64,000 nt of DNA from Amycolatopsis keratiniphila subsp. keratiniphila (GCF_001620365.2 NZ_LQMT02000042.1:280006-344005), one strand, 5' to 3'. Counted from the first letter of the stretch, positions 42,116-50,823 are shown. Translations and numbers: made by a program. Notes: generated from the letters alone by a model not told the origin.

Positions 42116-42213
42116 CCGAGAAGGCCGAGCACGACGATCGTCAGCAGCGTGATGGCCGCGGCGAAGGTGGTCACCCAGGCGCGCTGGGCGGCGGTGATGG
42201 AGGCGTTGTTCAC
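42112..42213 (-). CDS. Single-TM microprotein
   Basis: 33 residues, MNNASITAAQRAWVTTFAAA then ITLLTIVVLGLLG. A short polar N-terminus leads into one TM helix that ends at the C-terminus. GTG 42213 has GGGGA 7 nt upstream. Its stop TAA shares bases with the HxlR stop on the other strand. A CRP-like site lies about 83 bp upstream. No family is recognised; such peptides usually bind a larger membrane complex. Confidence 0.5.
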   Translation of the reverse strand: MNNASITAAQRAWVTTFAAAITLLTIVVLGLLG

Positions 42214-42295
42214 GGCGGTTCCCCGGGGGAGAGAAGCGACAGGTCCGCCGGGAACAGCGCGTTGATCAGGCTCCGCGTTACCTTCGCGACGCCGG

Positions 42296-42311
42296 TGTGA
42301 TCAAGATCACT
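42296..42311. promoter_or_regulatory. CRP/GlxR-like binding site
   Basis: TGTGATCAAGATCACT matches the CRP consensus TGTGA-N6-TCACA except in the last base. It lies between two minus-strand microprotein genes, about 83 bp upstream of the GTG of the first one. A cAMP-dependent regulator of the GlxR/Crp type is the natural candidate. Confidence 0.5.
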
Positions 42312-42417
42312 GATCGTGCTGGTGATGCCGCTCGCGCGCGGTGTACCAGAGCACTCCGGCGGCGGCCGCCACCATCGCGCCGAACGCCGAGAACCCCACC
42401 ACGATCGCCTGCGTCAT
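42307..42417 (-). CDS. Single-TM microprotein with His-rich tail
   Basis: 36 residues, MTQAIVVGFSAFGAMVAAAA then GVLWYTARERHHQHDQ. One TM helix followed by a short basic, His-rich cytoplasmic tail. AAGGGA sits 7 nt before ATG 42417, a good ribosome site. It is in tandem with the other TM microprotein 93 bp downstream. The end of the gene overlaps the CRP-like site. The function is unknown; both peptides might belong to one membrane complex. Confidence 0.6.
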   Translation of the reverse strand: MTQAIVVGFSAFGAMVAAAAGVLWYTARERHHQHDQ

Positions 42418-42492
42418 CACTCGTCCCTTCTCGTTGTGTCCCTACCGGGGTGACGTCCGAGAAGCGGAGTTGTGGCGCGGTCGTAGCGGACG

Positions 42493-42783
42493 TCACATGT
42501 CCGCGAGTACCCCGTCGATCTGCGACGCAAGCGAGAAGTCCTTCTCCGTCAGCCCTCCGGCCGAGTGCGTGCTGAGCCGGAACGTCACCGTCCGCCAGCG
42601 GATGTCGATGTCGGGATGGTGGTCGGCCGCCTCCGCCAGTTCGGCCACCTTGTCCACCGCTTCGATCGCCTTGGGGAAGCTCGGCAGCTTCGCCGTCCGC
42701 TCGATCGTCACGCCGTCACGGGACCAGCCGGAGAGCTTGGCCACGGCTGCGTCGGCCTGCTGGTCGTTCAAGATTTCCGCCAT
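42493..42783 (-). CDS. phhB: 4a-hydroxytetrahydrobiopterin dehydratase
   Basis: 96 residues, the normal PCD/DCoH length. The active-site block EAADHHPDIDIRW (His55, His56, then Pro-Asp) and the TFRLSTHSAGGLTEKDF end with its catalytic His are intact. It dehydrates pterin-4a-carbinolamine for aromatic hydroxylases, and may also serve molybdopterin-related enzymes. Start ATG 42783. It is divergent from the thiamine-type transporter operon; no hydroxylase gene is next to it. Confidence 0.93.
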   Translation of the reverse strand: MAEILNDQQADAAVAKLSGWSRDGVTIERTAKLPSFPKAIEAVDKVAELAEAADHHPDIDIRWRTVTFRLSTHSAGGLTEKDFSLASQIDGVLADM

Positions 42784-42857
42784 GACTCCATGGTGGTACG
42801 CCGTCGGCTACGCTGCACGTTTGCCACGGGTCCCCCTTGAAGAACGCAGGAGGCTAG

Positions 42858-43910
42858 ATGAAACGCGCCCTCCGCACGGTCGTTGCGGCTGGCACGGTGG
42901 CCGCCCTCGTCGCGGGCTGCTCGCTCTCCGGGAACACGGGGAACGACCCGCAGGCGACGGCGACGGTCACACTCGTGACACACGACTCGTGGCTCGCGCC
43001 TCAGGAGGTCCTCGACGCGTTCGAGCGGCAGTCCGGGATCAAGATCTCCGTGCTCAAGCAGGGTGACGCCGGCGCGCTGACCAACAAACTGGTGCTCACC
43101 AAGGCGAATCCGATCGGCGACGTCGCGTACGGCATCGACTCGACGTTCGCCTCGCGCGCGCTCGCCGAGGGCGTTTTCGAGCAGTACACCAGCCCGGAAG
43201 CCGATCGCGGCCCGCAGCGCTACTCCATCGACCCCGAACACCGGCTCTCCGCGGTCGACCTCGGCGACGTCTGCGTCAACATCGACGCCCGGTATTTCGC
43301 GGACAAGGGGATCCCGGAGCCGAAGTCGTTCGCGGATCTGACCGACGCCAAGTACAAGGACCTGATGGTCGCCGAGAGCCCCGCGACGTCGTCGCCGGGG
43401 CTGGCGTTCCTGCTCGGCACCGTCGCCCAGTTCGGCGAGCAGGGCTGGCAGGGGTACTGGACGCAGCTGAAGGCCAACGGGCTCAAGACGGTCAGCGGCT
43501 GGGAAGAGGCGTACACCAAGGAGTTCTCCGGCTCCTCGGGCAAGGGCCCGCGTCCGATCGTCGTCTCCTACGCCTCCTCGCCCGCCGCCGAGATCGGCGA
43601 CGACGGCAAGCCGCGGACGAAGGCGCTGCTCGACACCTGTTATCGCCAGGTCGAGTACGCCGGTGTGCTGAAGGGCGGCAAGCAGGTCGAGAAGGCCCGC
43701 AAGGTGGTGGACTTCCTGCTGTCGCAGCAGTTCCAGGTCACCGTGGCGAGCAACATGTACGTGTACCCGGCCCGGCAGGGCGTCGAGCTCCCGCAGGGCT
43801 GGGCGCAGGCCGCGCCGCTGCCGCAGCAGCCGAAGACGCTCGAACCGGCCAAGATCCAGGCCGGGCGCGAGCAGTGGATCGCGCAGTGGCGCACGCTGAT
43901 CGAAGGCTGA
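42858..43910 (+). CDS. thiB: Thiamine-type ABC transporter substrate-binding lipoprotein
   Basis: 350 residues. Lipoprotein signal MKRALRTVVAAGTVAALVAG with lipobox VAGC (Cys20-21 region), then ATVTLVTHDSWLAPQEVLDA and KQGDAGALTNKLVLTKANPI, GDVAYGIDSTFASRAL, which is the TbpA/ThiB type of thiamine-binding family. AGGAGG lies 6 nt before ATG 42858. The next genes give the permease and the ATPase. No TPP riboswitch (no CTGAGA/ACCTGATC-type pattern) lies upstream, which is unusual for thiamine uptake genes, so the substrate could be another cation-like solute. Confidence 0.85.
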   Translation: MKRALRTVVAAGTVAALVAGCSLSGNTGNDPQATATVTLVTHDSWLAPQEVLDAFERQSGIKISVLKQGDAGALTNKLVLTKANPIGDVAYGIDSTFASRALAEGVFEQYTSPEADRGPQRYSIDPEHRLSAVDLGDVCVNIDARYFADKGIPEPKSFADLTDAKYKDLMVAESPATSSPGLAFLLGTVAQFGEQGWQGYWTQLKANGLKTVSGWEEAYTKEFSGSSGKGPRPIVVSYASSPAAEIGDDGKPRTKALLDTCYRQVEYAGVLKGGKQVEKARKVVDFLLSQQFQVTVASNMYVYPARQGVELPQGWAQAAPLPQQPKTLEPAKIQAGREQWIAQWRTLIEG

Positions 43911-45535
43911 ACACCACCGGGCTGACCTTCCGAGGAGCCGGGCTGGCCGCCCTCGCCGTGCCGCCGCTCGGTTTCCTCGTGGTGTTCTTCGCCTGGCCGG
44001 TCGCGGCGATCGTCGGCCGGGGCTTCGGCTCCGGCGGCGTCGGCACGGCCATCGGCGACCCGCTGACCTGGAAACTCGCCGGGTTCACCGTCGCCAGCGC
44101 CGGGGTTTCGACGATCGTCGCGGTGCTGGCGGGGCTGCCGGTGGCGTTCCTGCTCGCGCGGGTGCGGCTGCCGGGGGTCTCGCTGGTCCGGACACTCGTG
44201 CTGGTGCCGTTCGTGCTGCCGACCGTCGTGGTCGGCCTGGCCTTCCGCGCACTCTGGCCCGACGGCGGCCTGCTGCCGCTGGTGCTGGCCAACGCCTTCT
44301 TCAACGTCGCGGTCGTCGCGCGCACGGTTTCCGGCCTGTGGAGCCATCTCGATCCGCGCACCGTGGACGCGGCCCGCGCGCTCGGCGCGTCGCCGTGGCG
44401 TGCCTTCCGTTCGGTGACGCTGCCCGCGCTCGCGCCTGCCATCGCGTCCTCGGCCGCGGTGGTCTTCCTGTTCTGTGCCACCAGCTTCGGCGTCGTGCTC
44501 ATCCTCGGCGGAGCGAAGTACCGCACCCTGGAGACCGAGATCTACCTGCGCACGGTCGAACTGCTCGACCTCTCCGGCGCGGCCGCGTTGTCGCTGGTGC
44601 AGTTCGCCGCCGTCGTCGCCGCGCTCGTCGTCGGGGCGCTGGCGAGACGGCGCCGGGAGAACGCCGTGCGGCTGCGTTCGCGGAGCGAGACCGCGCGGAG
44701 GCCGAGGGGCGGCGAGTGGTGGGCCGTGGCCGCCGGGCTCGCGGTGATCGCGCTCCTGATGACGCCGATCGTGGCGCTGCTGGTCGAGTCCGTGTCCACT
44801 TCGGATGGTTGGAGCCTCGCGGGCTACGAGGCGCTCGCCGGGCACGGTTCGCGTAACGCGCTCCAGGTCTCGGGCTGGGACGCGGCGTCGATGTCGCTGC
44901 GGACGGCGTTCGACGCGACGATGCTCGCGATGATCGTCGGCGTGCTGGCCTCGGTCGTGCTGGTGGCGCTGCGCCGTACGCCCGGCAGGCTGGCGCGGGG
45001 CATGGGTGAGACGATGGACGCCGCGCTGATGCTGCCGCTGGGGGTGTCCGCGGTGACCGTGGGTTTCGGCTATCTCGTCACGCTCGACGCGCTGCCGGGC
45101 GACCTGCGGACGTCGCCGCTGCTGGTGCCGCTCGCGCAGGCGCTGGTGATCATCCCGCTGATCGTGCGGATGGTGCTGCCGGTCCTGCGGTCGGTCGACG
45201 TCCGGCTGCGACAGGCCGCGTCGACGCTCGGCGCGAGCCCCGGCCGGGTATGGCGCGAGATCGATCTCCCGCTGACGGCGCGTTCGCTGGTCGCGGCGGC
45301 CGGGTTCGGGTACGTGGTCGCGCTCGGCGAGTTCGGCGCGACGAGCTTCCTGGCCAGGCCGGACGCGCCGACGCTGCCGGTCGCCGTCGCGACGCTGATC
45401 TCGCGGCCGGGGGAGCTGAACAACCAGATGGCCTACGCGGCCTGTGCGCTGCTCATGATCGTGACCGTGGTGGCGGTGGTGCTGATCGACCGGTTCGGCG
45501 CGGTCCGCGGGCAGAATTCGGTAGGGGAGTTCTAG
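43886..45535 (+). CDS. thiP: ABC transporter permease, fused two-domain (ThiP type)
   Basis: About 549 residues with two BPD-transport domains in tandem, 12 helices in all. Each half ends with an EAA-type loop: DAARALGASPWRAFRSVTLP and QAASTLGASPGRVWREIDLP. This duplicated layout is typical of thiamine and iron permeases. The start is uncertain: GTG 43886 (overlap of 25 nt with the upstream gene) or GTG 43874. It forms the channel for the upstream binding lipoprotein and is 1 nt overlapping with the ATPase. Confidence 0.88.
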   Translation: MAHADRRLNTTGLTFRGAGLAALAVPPLGFLVVFFAWPVAAIVGRGFGSGGVGTAIGDPLTWKLAGFTVASAGVSTIVAVLAGLPVAFLLARVRLPGVSLVRTLVLVPFVLPTVVVGLAFRALWPDGGLLPLVLANAFFNVAVVARTVSGLWSHLDPRTVDAARALGASPWRAFRSVTLPALAPAIASSAAVVFLFCATSFGVVLILGGAKYRTLETEIYLRTVELLDLSGAAALSLVQFAAVVAALVVGALARRRRENAVRLRSRSETARRPRGGEWWAVAAGLAVIALLMTPIVALLVESVSTSDGWSLAGYEALAGHGSRNALQVSGWDAASMSLRTAFDATMLAMIVGVLASVVLVALRRTPGRLARGMGETMDAALMLPLGVSAVTVGFGYLVTLDALPGDLRTSPLLVPLAQALVIIPLIVRMVLPVLRSVDVRLRQAASTLGASPGRVWREIDLPLTARSLVAAAGFGYVVALGEFGATSFLARPDAPTLPVAVATLISRPGELNNQMAYAACALLMIVTVVAVVLIDRFGAVRGQNSVGEF

Positions 45536-46551
45536 TGTCGCTGTCGGTACGGGATCTGACCGTCCACTATGGATCCTTCGCGGCGGTGAAGGACGCCCGG
45601 CTGGACATCGCCGACGGCGAGGTGCTGGCGCTGCTCGGACCGTCGGGTTCGGGGAAGTCGACGCTGCTGCGGGCGATCACCGGGCTGGAGCCGCTGACGT
45701 CGGGCACCGTGCGGTGGGACGGCGAAGACCTCGCCGGTGTCCCGGTGCACCGGCGGGAGTTCGGGCTGGTCTTCCAGGACGGGCAGCTGTTCCCGCACAA
45801 GGACGTCGCCTCGAACATCGCGTTCGGCCTGCGGATGCACGACGTCCCGCGCGCCGAGCACGCCGACCGCGTCCGTGCGCTGCTGGAACTGGTCGGGCTC
45901 GTCGGCTACGAGCGGCGGAGGGTGACCGAGCTGTCCGGCGGGCAGGCGCAGCGCGTGGCACTGGCCCGCGCGCTGGCGCCGGAGCCGCGGTTGCTGCTGC
46001 TGGACGAACCACTGTCCGGTTTGGACGCCGGGTTGCGGGAACAGCTGGCGATCGACCTCGCGGCCCTGTTGCGGCGCAGCAAGATCACCGCGCTGCTGGT
46101 CACGCACGATCAGGAGGAGGCGTTCACCCTCGCCGACCGCGTCGCCGTGCTCGAAGACGGCGAGATCCGGCAGGAGGGCGCGGTGCGCCGCGTCTGGCGG
46201 CAGCCGGTGGACGAGGGTGTGGCGCGGTTCCTCGGCGTGACCACGTTCGTCGACGGGGAGGCTTCCGGCGGTGTGGTGCGGACGCCGCTCGGCGAGGTCG
46301 CGCTGCCCGACGTCGAGGACGGCGCGGTGCGGCTGGGACTGCGGCCGCACGGGCTCCGCGTGGCTCTCGACGGCGTCGAAGGCGAGGTCGTCGCCGTCGT
46401 ACATCGACGGGAGCACGTCCGGCTCGTGGTCGCTCCCGGCGGCGATCTGTCCACTGTGGACGCCGTCGCGCCGGTCACCGCCGATCTGCGTCCCGGTGAC
46501 ACCGTGCGGCTCGCTCTGGATCCCGACGGTGTCGCCCAGCTACGCGTTTAG
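45535..46551 (+). CDS. thiQ: ABC transporter ATP-binding protein (ThiQ-type)
   Basis: 338 residues. Walker A GPSGSGKSTLLRAI, Q-loop VFQDGQLFP, signature LSGGQAQRVALARALAPEPR, Walker B LLLLDEPLSGLD and H-loop VTHDQEEA. The C-terminal about 90 residues (from VTTFVDGEASGGVVR) form a TOBE-like regulatory domain. GTG 45535 shares one base with the permease stop (TAGTG), with GGGGAG just before it. It powers the importer. Its stop is followed by a lone half of the family C palindrome. Confidence 0.9.
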   Translation: MSLSVRDLTVHYGSFAAVKDARLDIADGEVLALLGPSGSGKSTLLRAITGLEPLTSGTVRWDGEDLAGVPVHRREFGLVFQDGQLFPHKDVASNIAFGLRMHDVPRAEHADRVRALLELVGLVGYERRRVTELSGGQAQRVALARALAPEPRLLLLDEPLSGLDAGLREQLAIDLAALLRRSKITALLVTHDQEEAFTLADRVAVLEDGEIRQEGAVRRVWRQPVDEGVARFLGVTTFVDGEASGGVVRTPLGEVALPDVEDGAVRLGLRPHGLRVALDGVEGEVVAVVHRREHVRLVVAPGGDLSTVDAVAPVTADLRPGDTVRLALDPDGVAQLRV

Positions 46552-46598
46552 TCCTCTGAATGCGGTAGTCCGTGCCCAAACCTGCGGTTTTCCGCAGG
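46551..46598 (+). repeat. Orphan half of family C palindrome plus a small hairpin
   Basis: GTCCTCTGAATGCGGTAGTC (46551-46570) is nearly identical to the left arm at 47743-47763, but no right arm follows. Instead a 7-bp hairpin CCTGCGG-TTTT-CCGCAGG occupies 46581-46598. Either the right arm was lost or it is replaced by the hairpin; the hairpin may end transcription of the transporter operon. Confidence 0.65.
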
Positions 46599-46632
46599 GT
46601 CCGCCGGGCTCGCCCGCCATACCGTCGTTCCC

Positions 46633-47736
46633 ATGCTCCTGAAGACGATCTTGTCCTTCGTTCTCGCGGTCGGACCGGCGGCCGCACCGGCCACGCCGGA
46701 CATCCCGGTCGCCGAGTTGCACGGCAGGCTCACCGCTCTCGCCGACGGCCGCGACATCACCGCCGGGCTGGTCCACGTCCGCAACGGCACCCGCCAGTGG
46801 TCGGACGCGGTGGGCGTGCGTGACCTGGCCTCCGGCGCGCCTGCCGTCGCCGGCGGTCACTTCCGGATCGGGAGTGTCACCAAGACCTTCGCGGCCACCG
46901 TCGTCATGCAGCTGGCCGACGAGGGGCGGCTGGCACTCGACGATCCGATCGAGCGCCACCTGCCCGGTGTCGTGCCCGACGGCGGCCGCGTCACCGTCCG
47001 GTACGTCCTGCAGCACACCAGCGGCCTGCACGACTACATGAGTGAACCCGGATACTCGACCAATCGCTGGCGCGCCGACGCCCGCTTCGACGACTACACG
47101 CCATCGCAACTGCTGAAGGTGGCTTTCGCGGAAGGCCCGGACTTCGAGAACCCGGGCGAGTCCTGGCATTACTCGAACACCAACTACGTCGTCGCCGGTC
47201 TGCTGATCGAGAAGCTGACCGGACGCCCGTACGGCGAGGAGGTGACGCGGCGGATCCTGCGTCCGCTCCACCTCACGCACACCAGCGTGCCAGGCCACCG
47301 CTCCTCGTTGCCCGTTCCGCACGCCCGCGGCTATGAACCGGTGCCCACGACCCCTCCGTCGATCGTGGACGCCACCGAAATGGATCCCTCACTGGACTGG
47401 GCGGCCGGTGAGATGGTCTCCACCACGCGCGACCTGACCACCTTCGTGACCGCGCTCCTCGACGGCAGGCTGACGAGCCGGGCGAGCCTCACGGAGATGC
47501 GGCGGATGCGGGAAGCGGTTCCACTGTTCCGCTACGGCCTGGGCTTGCAGGAGTTCGCGATCCCTTGCGGGACCGGCCCGAAGCCGGTGTGGGGGCACAC
47601 GGGACAGCTGATCGGCTACCTCACCGTCGCCTTCACCGACGGGAAGGGCAAGTCGCTGACCCTGTCCCTCAACCCGCACGAGCGGGACCCGTCCACCGAA
47701 GCGGTGGTCTCGATGGCGACGGCGGTCTTCTGCTAG
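46633..47736 (+). CDS. Secreted serine hydrolase (beta-lactamase/DD-peptidase fold)
   Basis: 367 residues. The N-terminus MLLKTILSFVLAVGPAAAPA is a signal peptide. The class C-like triad motifs are GSVTKTFAA (S-x-x-K), YSNTNYVV (Y-x-N) and WGHTGQLIGY (HTG), in the usual order. This is the type of D-alanyl-D-alanine carboxypeptidase or esterase found in actinomycetes. Substrate is unclear. It is flanked by two copies of the family C repeat, the one upstream a lone half, the one downstream complete. Confidence 0.9.
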   Translation: MLLKTILSFVLAVGPAAAPATPDIPVAELHGRLTALADGRDITAGLVHVRNGTRQWSDAVGVRDLASGAPAVAGGHFRIGSVTKTFAATVVMQLADEGRLALDDPIERHLPGVVPDGGRVTVRYVLQHTSGLHDYMSEPGYSTNRWRADARFDDYTPSQLLKVAFAEGPDFENPGESWHYSNTNYVVAGLLIEKLTGRPYGEEVTRRILRPLHLTHTSVPGHRSSLPVPHARGYEPVPTTPPSIVDATEMDPSLDWAAGEMVSTTRDLTTFVTALLDGRLTSRASLTEMRRMREAVPLFRYGLGLQEFAIPCGTGPKPVWGHTGQLIGYLTVAFTDGKGKSLTLSLNPHERDPSTEAVVSMATAVFC

Positions 47737-47742
47737 CGATTA

Positions 47743-47790
47743 GTCCTCTGAATGCGGTAGTCGCGCGTGCAAGTACCGCATTCAGAGGAC
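47743..47790. terminator. 17-bp palindrome between convergent genes (word family C)
   Basis: GTCCTCTGAATGCGGTA (47743-47759) pairs perfectly with TACCGCATTCAGAGGAC (47774-47790) over a 14-nt loop. It lies between the convergent serine hydrolase and ABC permease genes. Confidence 0.82.
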
Positions 47791-47803
47791 GAAACGCGAG
47801 GGG

Positions 47804-48682
47804 TCAGCCGTCCCGGGTGGTCAGGCGCGAGTAGGCGATCGAGAGCCCGATGACGATGTAGCAGGCGGCCCGCAGCGCACCCTCGCCGAGCATCGACATG
47901 TCCAGCGGGTCCATCAGCACCGCGGCCGGCGCCTGCGCCCAATCCTTGTTGAGCAGGAACGGATGCAGCCACGAGACCGCGTCCAGGAAACCGAGGATGG
48001 TGAACACGATGGTCCCCGCCAGCACCGAGGCGACCACCAGCATCGGATGCTCGGTGAACGACGAGATCGCGAGCGCGACCGCGCCGACCGCCCACAACTG
48101 CAGGGTGATCCACAGCGCCACCACCAGCAGCCTGCCGAGTGCGTCCCACACGCTCAGCGTCGAACCGGTGAGGGTGAACATCGAGTCGGTGCCGCTGATG
48201 ATCAGCCCGGTCACGAAACCGGTGAACGTCATCGCCAGCACCGCGACCACCGACACCGTCGCGACGCCGAAGGCCTTGATCGCGAGCAGCTTGCCCCGCC
48301 CGACCGGCGCGATCAGCCAGCCCCGCAGCGTGCCGTGCGCAGCCTCGCCGGCGATCGCGTCCGCCCCGGCCATCGCCGAAGCGAGCGGCAGGAGCAGCGC
48401 CAGCGTCATGGTCAGCGCCGCGACCGGCAGGATGAACCCGTTGTTCATCGCGGAGGCGAGCAGCGCGCCGTCCCCGCCGCCGTTGCCGCCGTTCGCTTCC
48501 GCCGGGTCGACCAGTGTCAGCGCGACCCCGATCACGACCGGGATCAGCGCGAGCAGGCCCAGTACGGCCAGCGTGCGGGGCCGCCGGAAGATCCAGCGCA
48601 GTTCGGCGCGATACAGCCTGAGCAGGCCGATGCTGTCCCGGCCGGTCCTCGCCGCGGGTGCCGCGGCCAGAGCGTGGGTCAC
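47804..48682 (-). CDS. ABC-2 type exporter permease
   Basis: 292 residues with six TM helices. The N-terminal RLYRAELRWIFRRPRTLAVL lies before the first helix; the AGADAIAGEAAHGTLRGWLI element is the ABC-2 coupling region (A-D-x-x-x-G-E-x-x-x-G-T-L-R). It pairs with the ATPase encoded upstream (GTGA overlap) to export an unknown substrate. The exporter, ATPase and LolA-like gene form one minus-strand operon. GTG 48682 is the start. Confidence 0.88.
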   Translation of the reverse strand: MTHALAAAPAARTGRDSIGLLRLYRAELRWIFRRPRTLAVLGLLALIPVVIGVALTLVDPAEANGGNGGGDGALLASAMNNGFILPVAALTMTLALLLPLASAMAGADAIAGEAAHGTLRGWLIAPVGRGKLLAIKAFGVATVSVVAVLAMTFTGFVTGLIISGTDSMFTLTGSTLSVWDALGRLLVVALWITLQLWAVGAVALAISSFTEHPMLVVASVLAGTIVFTILGFLDAVSWLHPFLLNKDWAQAPAAVLMDPLDMSMLGEGALRAACYIVIGLSIAYSRLTTRDG

Positions 48683-49674
48683 GACTCCCCCTCACCGTCT
48701 ACAGTGGACTCCGGCTGGGTCAGCCGGGCGAACAGGTCCTCCAGGCCGGTCCGCGCGCGCGCCGCCTCGTGCACGGCCACCCCGGCCGTCACCAGATGAC
48801 GCAGCACGTCGGGGGCCTCGGCGGCGGTCAGGTCCACGCGGACGCCGTCCGGGGTGAGCCTGCTGCCGATCCTGTTCTCCCGCAACGTCTCCACCGCGAG
48901 TTCGGCGTCCGGCGTCCGCACCAGCAACGCCGCGTTCCCCGACTCCAGCAGTTCCGAGAGCTCGCCCTGGGCGATCACGTTCCCGGACTGGAGCACCGCG
49001 ACGTGCGTGCAGGTGGCCTCGACCTCGGCCAGCAGATGCGACGACACCAGCACGGTGACGCCGTCGGCGTGCAGTTCGGCGATGATCCGGCGGATCTCCC
49101 TGGTGCCCGCCGGGTCGAGCCCGTTGGTCGGCTCGTCGAGCACGACCATCCGCCGCGGCACGAGCAGCGCGCTCGCCAGCCCCATCCGCTGCTTCATCCC
49201 CAGCGAGTACCCCTTGTAGCGCCGGGTGGCGGCGTCGGTCAGGCCGACGCGCTCAAGCGCCGCGTCGACCGCCGCGGGGATCCCGGCCGAGGCCAGCCTC
49301 GGCTCGGCCGCGGCCACGCGCAGCAGGTTCTCGCGCCCCGAGAGAAAAGGGTGGAAACCCGGTCCTTCGACGAGCGCGCCGACGTCGGGCAGTGCGTGCG
49401 CCGCCTCGTCGGGCATCTTCTTGCCGAAGAGTTCGACCTCGCCCTCGGTGGGCCGCACGAGACCGAGCAGCATCCGGATGGTCGTCGTCTTGCCCGAACC
49501 GTTGGGGCCGAGCATCCCCAGCACGGCGCCTTCGGGAACGTCGAGATCGACGTGGTCCACGGCCACCGTGCGGCCGTAGACCTTGCGCAGGCCCCTGGTG
49601 CGGGCCGCCATGGGTACCGCCGGAGCGGACGCCTCCTGGGAGGCGTCCGTCCCGGCTTCGAAAGTGGTGGTCAC
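48679..49674 (-). CDS. ABC exporter ATP-binding protein
   Basis: 331 residues. After 27 variable residues: LRKVYGRTVAVDHVDLDVPE, Walker A GPNGSGKTTTIRMLLG, signature YSLGMKQRMGLASALL, Walker B MVVLDEPTNGLDPAG and H-loop VSSHLLAEVEA. The C-terminus (from NAALLVRTPDAELAVETLRE) is the DrrA-like extension. It energises the ABC-2 permease encoded downstream. The ATG at 49674 overlaps the LolA-like stop by ATGA, so the three genes are coupled. Confidence 0.92.
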   Translation of the reverse strand: MTTTFEAGTDASQEASAPAVPMAARTRGLRKVYGRTVAVDHVDLDVPEGAVLGMLGPNGSGKTTTIRMLLGLVRPTEGEVELFGKKMPDEAAHALPDVGALVEGPGFHPFLSGRENLLRVAAAEPRLASAGIPAAVDAALERVGLTDAATRRYKGYSLGMKQRMGLASALLVPRRMVVLDEPTNGLDPAGTREIRRIIAELHADGVTVLVSSHLLAEVEATCTHVAVLQSGNVIAQGELSELLESGNAALLVRTPDAELAVETLRENRIGSRLTPDGVRVDLTAAEAPDVLRHLVTAGVAVHEAARARTGLEDLFARLTQPESTVDGEGES

Positions 49675-50756
49675 TTCGCGGCCAAAGCCTCGAAGAGGAC
49701 CTGCTCCGGCACCGCGCCGACGGCGTAGCGGCCGTCGTCGGTCAGCACGCCGCTGCCGACCTTGGTGGTCACCAGCCAGCCGCTGCCCCAGGCACCGCTG
49801 ACCGGCTTGGCGAACCGCGAAAGCAGCGCCTTCGGGTCGACCTGGCGGCCTTCCTCGTCCTTGGCCTGGCCTGCCTTGGCCAGCGCGTCGGCCGGGATCT
49901 TGCCCGTGATCGCGGTGTCCCAGCCGTCGCCGACGACCTTGAGGTCGGACTTCGCCTGCTCGGCCAGCTCACGGTTCTTCGGGTCGACCTCGGCGGTCTT
50001 CTCGGTCACCTTCGCGCCCTTCGGCGGGGTGAACTCGAAGTTCGACGCGGGCTGGGCCGCGAAGTTGATCTCGCTGAACGAGACCTCGAGTGCCGGGGAC
50101 GAGGTGCCATTGGCCAGCACCGTGACCCGCAGCGGAAGCCGGGTCTGGTCGTCGATCGCGACGCGGATCTCGCGCAGGAGCGTCCGCTCGGTCGGCTTCG
50201 GGGTCAGCACCAGTTCGTACGCGGACCGGTTCGCCACCGAGGCCGTCCCGCTGACGGCGATCGTGCTGCTCTCGCGCACCTTGCCGAGCAGTTCCGACGC
50301 CACCGTGGCCGGGTCGACGTCCTTGCTCTTCTCCTGGTGCTCCTTGGCCAGCCCGTCCGGGATGGTCACTTTGGTGGCCGAGTTGTCCTTGGAGCTGTAC
50401 TCCCAGACGGTCTGGCCGTTCCGGACGATGGTCTGCTGGCTGGAGCCCTCGGTGAGCGAAACCTTGCTCTTGCCCGCGCCGTCGGTGGAGATCTGCGCCG
50501 AGTCGACGTCGAGCGCCGAGACCCCGGGCAGGGTGCTGCCGACCTGCGGCAGGCCGAGGTCGTTGCTGACCTTGACCTTCCCGTCGAACGCCGACGGCTT
50601 CGCGTTGAGCGTCGACTGCACCAGCTCTTCGGCGCTGATCTGCGGCAGGACGGGCGCGTCGCCCGCGGTGGCCGGCATCGCGACGACGGCGAGGCCGCCG
50701 ACCCCGAGCGCCGTACCCACCACCGCCGCGGTGATGGCCTTCCTCTTCGGATCCAT
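49671..50756 (-). CDS. Secreted LolA-like lipid/lipoprotein-binding protein
   Basis: 361 residues. Signal peptide MDPKRKAITAAVVGTALGVG with cleavage near ATAG-D, then a LolA/RseB-type convex sheet: ISAEELVQSTLNAKPSAFDG, QISTDGAGKSKVSLTEGSSQ, TIVRNGQTVWEYSSKDNSAT, then TLLREIRVAIDDQTRLPLRV and ASNFEFTPPKGAKV. GAGAG is 5 nt before ATG 50756. An extracytoplasmic LolA-like carrier with an ABC-2 exporter suggests handling of a hydrophobic envelope molecule. The divergent two-component system probably controls it through repeats in the shared promoter. Confidence 0.82.
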   Translation of the reverse strand: MDPKRKAITAAVVGTALGVGGLAVVAMPATAGDAPVLPQISAEELVQSTLNAKPSAFDGKVKVSNDLGLPQVGSTLPGVSALDVDSAQISTDGAGKSKVSLTEGSSQQTIVRNGQTVWEYSSKDNSATKVTIPDGLAKEHQEKSKDVDPATVASELLGKVRESSTIAVSGTASVANRSAYELVLTPKPTERTLLREIRVAIDDQTRLPLRVTVLANGTSSPALEVSFSEINFAAQPASNFEFTPPKGAKVTEKTAEVDPKNRELAEQAKSDLKVVGDGWDTAITGKIPADALAKAGQAKDEEGRQVDPKALLSRFAKPVSGAWGSGWLVTTKVGSGVLTDDGRYAVGAVPEQVLFEALAAK

Positions 50757-50823
50757 GCTGTCTCTCCCTGTTTCCCCGAACCCCAGTGTGCTCGGGTCTT
50801 GGCGACAACGCTTCCCCGGAAAC

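Noticed and set aside
42784..42857. TPP riboswitch before the thiamine-type transporter
   Set aside because: The characteristic CTGAGA and ACCTGATC-like elements are not present and the gap is too short.
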